From the NCBI RefSeq assembly GCF_021191695.1, contig NZ_JAIWPT010000001.1, positions 310,001 through 374,000 of the forward strand: a stretch of DNA of 64,000 bases. Direction: 5' to 3'. The notes under the pieces were generated by a model. It was not told the DNA's origin and searched no databases. It saw nothing but the letters and a program-made list of their open reading frames with translations. This stretch comes from Proluteimonas luteida (GTDB lineage: Bacteria > Pseudomonadota > Gammaproteobacteria > Xanthomonadales > Xanthomonadaceae). Shown here piece by piece: positions 55,763 through 64,000 of this stretch (positions are counted from its first letter, which is position 1; each line of letters opens with the position of its first letter). The position numbers were made by a program, and so were the translations under genes.

Positions 55763-58354
55763 ATGTTGGAAGCCTACAGCCACCACGTTGCCGAGCGCGC
55801 CGCGCTGGGAATCCCGCCGCTGCCGCTGACCGCGCAGCAGACCGCCGAAGTGATCGAGCTGCTGAAGTCGCCGCCGGCGGGCGAGGCGGAGTTCCTGCTG
55901 GACCTGCTGACCCACCGCGTGCCGGCCGGCGTCGACGATGCCGCCAAGGTCAAGGCTTCGTACCTGGCGGCGCTCGCCTTCGGCACCGAGACCAATCCGC
56001 TGATCGGCCGCGAGCGCGCGACCGAACTGCTGGGCACCATGCTCGGCGGCTACAACGTGCATCCGCTGGTCGAACTGCTCGACGACGCCGGCGTCGGCGC
56101 GATCGCGGCCGAGGGCCTGAAGCACACGCTGCTGGTGTTCGATGCGTTCCATGACGTCGAGGAGAAGGCCAGGGCCGGCAACGCCAACGCGAAGGCCGTG
56201 CTGCAGAGCTGGGCCGACGCCGAGTGGTTCACCAGCAGGCCGGAAGTGCCCGAGAGCCTGACCATCACCGTGTTCAAGGTGCCGGGCGAGACCAACACCG
56301 ACGACCTGTCGCCGGCGCCGGACGCGACCACCCGCCCGGACATCCCCATGCACGCGCTGGCGATGCTGAAGAACCGCCGCGACGGCGCGCCGTTCGAGCC
56401 GGAGGAGGACGGCAAGCGCGGGCCGATCCAGGCGATCCTGGACCTGAAGGACAAGGGCCACCTTGTCGCCTATGTCGGCGACGTCGTCGGTACCGGTTCC
56501 AGCCGCAAGTCGGCGACCAACTCGGTGCTGTGGTGGACCGGCGAGGACATCCCCTACATCCCCAACAAGCGCTTCGGCGGCGTCTGCCTCGGCAGCAAGA
56601 TCGCACCGATCTTCTACAACACCATGGAGGATGCCGGCGCGCTGCCGATCGAGCTCGACGTCTCGCAGATGGAGCAGGGCGACGTGGTCGAACTGCGTCC
56701 CTACGACGGCAAGGCGCTGAAGGACGGCCAGGTCATCGCCGAGTTCCAGGTCAAGTCCGAGGTGCTGTTCGACGAGGTGCGCGCCGGTGGCCGCATCCCG
56801 CTGATCATCGGCCGCGGCCTGACCGCCAAGGCGCGCGAGTCGCTGGGCCTGCCGGCGACCGACCTGTTCCGCCTGCCGCAGCAGCCGGCCGATACCGGCA
56901 AGGGCTTCTCGCTGGCGCAGAAGATGGTCGGGCGCGCGATCGGCCTGCCGGAAGGTCAGGGCGTGCGCCCGGGCACCTACTGCGAACCGAAGATGACCTC
57001 GGTGGGTTCGCAGGACACCACCGGTCCGATGACCCGCGACGAGCTCAAGGACCTGGCGTGCCTCGGCTTCAGCGCCGATCTCGTCATGCAGTCGTTCTGC
57101 CACACCGCGGCGTATCCCAAGCCGGTCGACGTCAAGACCCACCACACCCTGCCGGAGTTCATCTCCACCCGCGGCGGCATCTCGCTGCGCCCGGGCGACG
57201 GCGTGATCCACAGCTGGCTCAACCGCATGCTGCTGCCCGACACCGTCGGCACCGGCGGCGACTCGCACACGCGCTTCCCGGTCGGCATCTCGTTCCCGGC
57301 AGGCTCGGGCCTGGTCGCGTTCGCCGCGGCCACCGGCGTGATGCCGCTGGACATGCCCGAGAGCGTGCTGGTGCGCTTCAAGGGCAAGCTGCAGCCCGGC
57401 GTGACCCTGCGCGACCTGGTCAACGCGATCCCGCTGTACGCGATCAAGCAGGGGCTGCTGACCGTCGCCAAGCAGGGCAAGAAGAACATCTTCTCCGGCC
57501 GCATCCTCGAGATCGAGGGCCTGCCGGACCTGAAGGTCGAGCAGGCGTTCGAGCTGTCCGACGCCTCGGCCGAGCGTTCGGCCGCCGGTTGCACGGTGCA
57601 CCTGGACAAGGCGCCGATCATCGAATACATCACCAGCAACATCACGCTGCTGAAGTGGATGATCGCCGAGGGTTACCAGGACCCGCGCTCGCTGCAGCGC
57701 CGTATCGAGAAGATGGAAGCCTGGCTGGCCGACCCGCAGCTGCTCAAGGCCGACGCCGACGCCGAGTACGCCGCGGTCATCGAGATCGACCTGGCCGACG
57801 TGCACGAGCCGATCGTCGCCTGCCCGAACGACCCCGACGACGTGAAGACGCTGTCGGAAGTCGCCGGCGCGGTCATCGACGAGGTCTTCATCGGCTCGTG
57901 CATGACCAACATCGGCCACTTCCGCGCCGCGTCGAAGCTGCTGGAAGGCAAGCGCGACATCCCGACCAAGCTGTGGGTCGCGCCACCGACCAAGATGGAC
58001 GCCGCCGAGCTGACCAAGGAAGGCCACTACGGCACCTTCGGCACCGCCGGCGCGCGCATGGAGATGCCGGGCTGCTCGCTGTGCATGGGCAACCAGGCGC
58101 AGGTCAAGGAAGGCGCGACGGTGTTCTCCACCTCCACCCGCAACTTCCCCAACCGTCTCGGCCGCAACTCGAACGTCTACCTCGGTTCCGCCGAGCTGGC
58201 GGCGATCTGCTCGCGGCTGGGGCGGATCCCGACCAAGGCCGAGTACATGGCCGACATCGGCGTGCTCGACGCCAGCAGCGCGGACATCTACCGCTACATG
58301 AACTTCGACCAGATCGAGGAATACACGGACGTGGCGAAGAACGTCGCCGCCTGA
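55763..58354 (+). CDS. acnB: Aconitate hydratase B
   Basis: AcnB is the main TCA-cycle aconitase of many Gammaproteobacteria. The 863-residue protein (E. coli 865) starts [22 protein letters not shown], with GGAG upstream of 55763; an earlier ATG at 55718 gives a Ser/Arg-rich extension without family support. The HEAT-like N-domain is followed by the swivel domain ([22 protein letters not shown]) and the catalytic domains with [32 protein letters not shown] and [14 protein letters not shown], which carry the iron-sulfur cysteines. A strong terminator follows. Having AcnA and AcnB side by side around a toxin-antitoxin pair is unusual outside this family. Confidence 0.97.
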   Translation: MLEAYSHHVAERAALGIPPLPLTAQQTAEVIELLKSPPAGEAEFLLDLLTHRVPAGVDDAAKVKASYLAALAFGTETNPLIGRERATELLGTMLGGYNVHPLVELLDDAGVGAIAAEGLKHTLLVFDAFHDVEEKARAGNANAKAVLQSWADAEWFTSRPEVPESLTITVFKVPGETNTDDLSPAPDATTRPDIPMHALAMLKNRRDGAPFEPEEDGKRGPIQAILDLKDKGHLVAYVGDVVGTGSSRKSATNSVLWWTGEDIPYIPNKRFGGVCLGSKIAPIFYNTMEDAGALPIELDVSQMEQGDVVELRPYDGKALKDGQVIAEFQVKSEVLFDEVRAGGRIPLIIGRGLTAKARESLGLPATDLFRLPQQPADTGKGFSLAQKMVGRAIGLPEGQGVRPGTYCEPKMTSVGSQDTTGPMTRDELKDLACLGFSADLVMQSFCHTAAYPKPVDVKTHHTLPEFISTRGGISLRPGDGVIHSWLNRMLLPDTVGTGGDSHTRFPVGISFPAGSGLVAFAAATGVMPLDMPESVLVRFKGKLQPGVTLRDLVNAIPLYAIKQGLLTVAKQGKKNIFSGRILEIEGLPDLKVEQAFELSDASAERSAAGCTVHLDKAPIIEYITSNITLLKWMIAEGYQDPRSLQRRIEKMEAWLADPQLLKADADAEYAAVIEIDLADVHEPIVACPNDPDDVKTLSEVAGAVIDEVFIGSCMTNIGHFRAASKLLEGKRDIPTKLWVAPPTKMDAAELTKEGHYGTFGTAGARMEMPGCSLCMGNQAQVKEGATVFSTSTRNFPNRLGRNSNVYLGSAELAAICSRLGRIPTKAEYMADIGVLDASSADIYRYMNFDQIEEYTDVAKNVAA

Positions 58355-58378
58355 GCGACGGCCGGCGCCTGACGCACG

Positions 58379-58413
58379 CGACGACACCGCTCCTCGGGGC
58401 GGTGTCGTCGTTT
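58379..58413 (+). terminator. Intrinsic terminator after acnB
   Basis: CGACGACACCGC (58379-58390) pairs perfectly with GCGGTGTCGTCG (58399-58410) across an 8-nt loop, followed by TTT. It is 24 bp after the acnB stop. Confidence 0.85.
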
Positions 58414-58494
58414 CGGGAACACATTCGCTCGATGCCCGGGGACCGCCTTTCCGGCGCAGGCCCGTCAGGGCACCGCGACCGTGGCCATGGGGCG

Positions 58495-59082
58495 CTACAG
58501 GGCCTCGATCATCCTGCGCCGGGCCAGCAGGAAATCCCACAGGCTGCCGCCGAGCTGCCGCCACAGCACCGCCGAGCGCAGTGCGGCCAGCAGCACCGCG
58601 CGGATCTCGGCGACGACGTCGGCCTGGCCGAGGTAGTGCGGGTTGCCCTGGACCATGACCTTCGGCCGCAGGTGGCTGACGGTGTCGGCATACAGCGTGC
58701 CCAGCGCGGCCAGCACCTCGGGATGGGTATGGCCGAGTTCGTCGGCCTTGGGGCGGATGTCGAGGATGCCGTCGTGGACCTCGGCGGAAATCACCCGGTC
58801 TGCGACGAAGCGGCGTTCGAGCTGGATGACCGACAGCGCCAGCTTCGGCAGCAGCGGATCGCTGCCCTGGTTGCCGAAATAGTCGCGCAGCAGCATCAGT
58901 CCCGGGACCACGGCCTCGCGGCCGCCGTACACCGCTTCGGGCGATTCGGCGTCGATGCGGAACACGCTGTCGAGCGCGGTCGACAGCACCGTGGCGTCGG
59001 CCTGGCCGGTCTCGGCGATCCGTCGGACCTGCTTGAGCGCCTGGGCCAGGCCGGCCAGGGCGAGCACGCGCTGCTCCATCAT
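58495..59082 (-). CDS. hflD: High frequency lysogenization protein HflD homolog
   Basis: HflD is a peripheral membrane protein that in E. coli interacts with phage lambda CII; its cellular role is not settled. The 195-residue protein begins [23 protein letters not shown] and shows the family stretches [23 protein letters not shown] and [20 protein letters not shown] at the end. The start at 59082 overlaps the mnmA stop (ATGA), so it is translated together with mnmA. The mnmA-hflD pair is conserved in Gammaproteobacteria. Confidence 0.92.
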   Translation of the reverse strand: MMEQRVLALAGLAQALKQVRRIAETGQADATVLSTALDSVFRIDAESPEAVYGGREAVVPGLMLLRDYFGNQGSDPLLPKLALSVIQLERRFVADRVISAEVHDGILDIRPKADELGHTHPEVLAALGTLYADTVSHLRPKVMVQGNPHYLGQADVVAEIRAVLLAALRSAVLWRQLGGSLWDFLLARRRMIEAL

Positions 59083-60215
59083 GCCGCCACCCCGCGCGCG
59101 TGCTGCTCGAGCGGGGCGTCGGTACGCGCGATCACCGCGCCGCCCAGGCACACCTCGCCGGCATACAGCACCACCGACTGGCCCGGGGTCACGGCGCGCT
59201 GGGGGCGGTCGAAATGGATGTCGAGCTGGCCGTTGTCGTCGATGGTCACGTCGCAGGGTTCCTCGTGTTGCCGGTAGCGGGTCTGGGCGGTGCAGCGGAA
59301 ACGCTGCGCGGGCGGTGCACCGGCGATCCAGTGCGCGGGTTCGCTGCACAGGCGCGACGACCGCAGGTAAGGGGTGTCGGCGCCCTGGGCGACGATCAGT
59401 ACATTGTCGCCCACATCCTTGCCGACCACATACCACGGCGCCGCATCGAAGCCGCGCACGCCGCCGATCTGCAGGCCCTCGCGCTGGCCCAGGGTGAAAT
59501 AGAACACACCCGGATGGGTGCCGACACGGCGGCCGTCGGGCGTGCGCATCTCGCCTTCGCGCGCGGGCAGGTATTGGCCCAGGAACGCGCGGAAGTCGCG
59601 CTCGCCGATGAAGCAGATGCCGGTCGAGTCCTTCTTCTCCGCGGTCGGCAGGCCGGCGTCGCGGGCGATCGCGCGCACGTCCGACTTCGGCAGGTCGCCG
59701 AGCGGGAACAGCGTTGCCGCGAGCTGTTGCTGGCCCAGCTGGTGCAGGAAATAGCTCTGGTCCTTGCCGCGGTCGCGGGCGCGCAGCAGTTGCCAGTGCG
59801 CGCCTTCGCGGCGCACCCGCGCATAGTGGCCGGTGGCGATGCGCTGCGCGCCGAGCTCGCGGGCCGCATCGAGGAAATGCTTGAACTTGATCTCGCGGTT
59901 GCACAGCACGTCGGGGTTCGGCGTGCGGCCGGCCGCGTATTCGGCGATGAAATGGGTGAACACGCCATCCCAGTATTCGCGGGAGAAATCGCGGAAGTGG
60001 ATCGGGATGCCGAGCCGTCCGGCGACCGCGACCGCGTCGCGGCGGTCGTCCTCCGCGCGGCAGGCGCCGCCGGTCCCCGTTCCCTGCTGCGTGTCGTCCT
60101 CCGCCCAGTTCTGCATGAACAGACCGGCGATGTCGTTGCCGGCGTCGCGCAGCAGCAGTGCCGCGACCGAGGAGTCGACGCCGCCCGACATGCCGACGAT
60201 GATCCGCGCGGTCAT
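59079..60215 (-). CDS. mnmA: tRNA-specific 2-thiouridylase MnmA
   Basis: MnmA puts the 2-thio group on wobble uridine of tRNA for Lys, Glu and Gln. The 378-residue protein starts [22 protein letters not shown], the PP-loop ATP-binding motif. Its two catalytic cysteines are Cys105 ([11 protein letters not shown]) and Cys201 ([12 protein letters not shown]). An upstream ATG at 60236 would only add seven residues without support. hflD overlaps its end by four bases. Upstream is a 112-bp gap with a GC-rich hairpin. Confidence 0.96.
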   Translation of the reverse strand: MTARIIVGMSGGVDSSVAALLLRDAGNDIAGLFMQNWAEDDTQQGTGTGGACRAEDDRRDAVAVAGRLGIPIHFRDFSREYWDGVFTHFIAEYAAGRTPNPDVLCNREIKFKHFLDAARELGAQRIATGHYARVRREGAHWQLLRARDRGKDQSYFLHQLGQQQLAATLFPLGDLPKSDVRAIARDAGLPTAEKKDSTGICFIGERDFRAFLGQYLPAREGEMRTPDGRRVGTHPGVFYFTLGQREGLQIGGVRGFDAAPWYVVGKDVGDNVLIVAQGADTPYLRSSRLCSEPAHWIAGAPPAQRFRCTAQTRYRQHEEPCDVTIDDNGQLDIHFDRPQRAVTPGQSVVLYAGEVCLGGAVIARTDAPLEQHARGVAA

Positions 60216-60267
60216 GCCGGGCCGCCTGTCATGCATTCCCAGCCGAGACCATACGGCACGTACTCAT

Positions 60268-60287
60268 CTCCCCCGCTCGCGGGGGAG
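60268..60287. repeat. GC-rich hairpin CTCCCCCG/CGGGGGAG between nudJ and mnmA
   Basis: CTCCCCCG (60268-60275) pairs with CGGGGGAG (60280-60287) across a 4-nt loop. It is followed by GATGGGAGGGGG. Repeats of this type are scattered in intergenic regions of this family. It lies between two genes on the same strand and may punctuate their transcripts. Confidence 0.5.
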
Positions 60288-60327
60288 GATGGGAGGGGGC
60301 ATCCCTTCACGATGACCTCGGGACCGC

Positions 60328-60807
60328 TCATGGCAGCTGCTGCAGTATCGACAGCGGATGGCGCTGGCCCGCCAGGCAGTCGGCGACGGCCTGCCAGACC
60401 AGCGGGCTGCGGTGCTGCGGCTGGCGTTGCCGCAGTTCGTCGGGAGTCAGCCACAGCGCGCGCTCGATGCCGTCGTCGAGGGAGCGCCCGGCGTCGTGCG
60501 AGACCGGCAGCGCGGCGAAGGCGAAGCGCAGGAAGTGGCGGCCATCAGGCTCGCCGGCGCGCGGCGCCGAAGTCCACTGGTAGGCACCGATGAACGCGGT
60601 GAGTTCCACCGTCCAGCCGGTTTCCTCCAGGGTCTCGCGCAGCGCCGCATCGCGTAGCGACTCGTCCGGTTCCAGGTGCCCGGCCGGCTGGTTCAGCACC
60701 AGGCGGCCATCGACGCGCTCCTCGACGCACAGCAGCCGGCCGCCGTCGAGCACCACCGTGGCCACGGTGACGTCCGGTTGCCAGAAGCGGCCCTGCCGGA
60801 ACGTCAT
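60328..60807 (-). CDS. nudJ: NUDIX hydrolase NudJ-like
   Basis: This is a 159-residue phosphatase of the NUDIX family. In E. coli NudJ acts on thiamine-pyrophosphate precursors and nucleotides. The Nudix box is complete: G-x5-E-x7-RE-U-x-EE-x-GU is matched by GHLEPDESLRDAALRETL followed by EETGW. The protein starts [20 protein letters not shown]. It overlaps the stop of the upstream secreted protein gene by a TCAT junction (ATGA on the minus strand), so the two are coupled. nudJ-mnmA-hflD is a conserved order in Gammaproteobacteria. Confidence 0.9.
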   Translation of the reverse strand: MTFRQGRFWQPDVTVATVVLDGGRLLCVEERVDGRLVLNQPAGHLEPDESLRDAALRETLEETGWTVELTAFIGAYQWTSAPRAGEPDGRHFLRFAFAALPVSHDAGRSLDDGIERALWLTPDELRQRQPQHRSPLVWQAVADCLAGQRHPLSILQQLP

Positions 60808-61346
60808 CAGAATTCGTCCTGGCCGTCGGACAGGCGCATTTCCATGTTGTCGGCGATCTCCGCCGCGGCGTCGATCGCCTGCTGCAGGCGGGCGCCGTCG
60901 GCGTCGTCGTAGAGCTTGACCACGTAGAACAGGATGTCGCCGGCGATCTCCCAGGCGCCGAGCACGTTCTGCTGGCTGTCGCGCAGCAGCATGTCGGCCT
61001 GCCCGGCGCTGAGGCCGCCCTCGGGCACGCGCGCCGCCGGCGAAAAGATCTCGCGCACCGCGCCGTCGCCGATCCGGTTGGCGGTGCCGGCGATGAACGC
61101 CAGCTGCGAGCGGTTCTCCCGCTGCCAGCCCACCAGGAGCCGGAAATCGCCGTCGTCGTCGACCTCGTAGCCCACGCCCTGTGCGTCCAGGCGTGCGCGC
61201 ACCGACGCATCGCCCCGCACGGGGGCTTCCGCCGCGGCGTCGGCCGCCTGCGGCGCTTCGTGGGCATGCACGGCCGCGGCACCGGCCAGCAGCAGGCAGG
61301 CGAGCGGGGGGCCGAGCAGTGCGGCGCGGGTCGTGGTTCGGCGCAT
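60807..61346 (-). CDS. Secreted protein of unknown function, YbjN-like at best
   Basis: This 179-residue protein is read from the ATG at 61346 and has a signal peptide ([22 protein letters not shown], cut near AVHAHEA). An earlier ATG at 61391 would put the hydrophobic core far from the N-terminus and is less likely. The mature part has alternating charged and hydrophobic segments: [30 protein letters not shown], and a C-terminal helix [18 protein letters not shown]. This pattern recalls YbjN/chaperone-like folds, but the similarity is weak. The gene is divergent from clpS and coupled to nudJ. Function unknown. Confidence 0.65.
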   Translation of the reverse strand: MRRTTTRAALLGPPLACLLLAGAAAVHAHEAPQAADAAAEAPVRGDASVRARLDAQGVGYEVDDDGDFRLLVGWQRENRSQLAFIAGTANRIGDGAVREIFSPAARVPEGGLSAGQADMLLRDSQQNVLGAWEIAGDILFYVVKLYDDADGARLQQAIDAAAEIADNMEMRLSDGQDEF

Positions 61347-61419
61347 GGCGGGCGTCCGTGTCGTGGGAGCAACAGTCATTTTGACCGTCATGGCCGCAAC
61401 CCGTCCATCGCCACCGCTT

Positions 61420-61425
61420 TATAAT
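61420..61425 (+). promoter_or_regulatory. -10 box of clpS
   Basis: A perfect TATAAT lies seven bases before the clpS ATG (61432), which predicts transcription starting at or within a base or two of the start codon. No good -35 box is seen 17 bp upstream. GAGG directly before the ATG could be a residual ribosome binding site if transcription began earlier. Confidence 0.6.
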
Positions 61426-61431
61426 GAGGCA

Positions 61432-61752
61432 ATGACCCGCAAGCACCAGAACGAGCACGACCACGGCACCGTCGTGGAAACCAGCCGGCCGGAGGTGGCG
61501 CCGCCGCCGCTGTATTCGGTGCTGCTGCTCAACGACGACTACACCCCGATGGACTTCGTCGTCGACGTGCTGGTGCGGTTCTTCGCGCTCGACATCGAAC
61601 GCGCCACCCAGGTGATGCTGCACGTGCATACCCGGGGGCGCGGCGTCTGCGGCGTCTACAGCCGCGAGGTCGCCGAATCCAAGGTCGCGCAGGTGAACGA
61701 ATACTCCCGGCTCAACCTGCACCCCTTGCTCTGCACGATGGAAAAGGCCTAA
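61432..61752 (+). CDS. clpS: ATP-dependent Clp protease adaptor ClpS
   Basis: ClpS delivers N-end-rule substrates to ClpAP. The 106-residue protein has a flexible His/Glu-rich N-terminal tail ([14 protein letters not shown]) followed by the folded core: [19 protein letters not shown], the family signature, and [20 protein letters not shown], which binds the ClpA N-domain. clpA follows after 77 bp with its own ribosome binding site. The -10 box ends six bases before the ATG, so the message may be leaderless. Confidence 0.96.
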   Translation: MTRKHQNEHDHGTVVETSRPEVAPPPLYSVLLLNDDYTPMDFVVDVLVRFFALDIERATQVMLHVHTRGRGVCGVYSREVAESKVAQVNEYSRLNLHPLLCTMEKA

Positions 61753-61829
61753 AAGGGGGCGGGGCGGGGATGGAAAAGCCGGAACCGGGCCCCATCTAGA
61801 ATCACAATGATTCCGGAGGCGTCCGCCCC

Positions 61830-64000
<2,171 letters not shown>

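Overview
The window is high-GC bacterial chromosome, about 70% G+C judged by eye. Gene content and order point to the gammaproteobacterial family Xanthomonadaceae/Lysobacteraceae (Xanthomonas, Lysobacter, Luteimonas relatives). The main evidence is a complete DSF quorum-sensing (rpf) locus with the flanking genes known from Xanthomonas campestris: carA-carB-greA-rpfE-recJ, prfB-lysS, rpfG-rpfC / rpfF-rpfB, acnA (rpfA) and acnB. Palindromic repeats with a GTAG head, typical of this family, also occur. No phage, integrase, transposase or CRISPR array was found; most of the window is core genome.

Layout. 164-3944: serine and aromatic amino-acid genes serC-pheA-aroA. 4045-6764: two TonB-like genes divergent from serS. 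6856-8519: a LysR regulator, then an odd 136-bp tandem array of tRNA-Ser 5' halves ending in an intact tRNA-Ser(UGA). 8598-12800: a DUF3500 protein, a secreted EF-hand-like protein and a CHASE/PAS histidine kinase. 12828-16947: housekeeping genes smpB, ratA, rnfH-family, bamE, fur, recN. 17141-22116: heat-shock operon hrcA-grpE-dnaK-dnaJ. 22117-22867: a non-coding region with two copies of a three-box DnaA-box cluster. 22868-32461: an SDR, dapB, carAB, greA, rpfE and recJ.

32462-41940 looks like an accessory block inserted between recJ and prfB, which are close neighbours in the Xanthomonas rpf region. It holds a periplasmic GMC dehydrogenase with a Tat-type partner and a three-haem cytochrome c, an MFS transporter, a pyruvate decarboxylase very like that of Zymomonas with a perfect FNR/Anr box upstream, and a secreted repeat protein. 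42014-51005 holds prfB (programmed +1 frameshift), lysS, and the DSF system: RpfB (acyl-CoA ligase), RpfF (synthase), RpfC (sensor) and RpfG (c-di-GMP phosphodiesterase). A perfect CRP/Clp-type site lies in front of rpfF. 51162-58354 holds a lipoprotein, acnA with two 149-bp tandem duplications of its 3' end, a VapBC pair behind its own operator, and acnB. 58495-64000 holds hflD, mnmA, nudJ, a secreted protein, clpS and the 5' part of clpA, which runs off the window.

The strongest leads are the tRNA-Ser and acnA-tail tandem arrays, which share a plan; the duplicated DnaA-box cluster; the FNR-box pyruvate decarboxylase; and the Clp-type site of rpfF. All calls rest on reading the sequence; no database or folding program was run.
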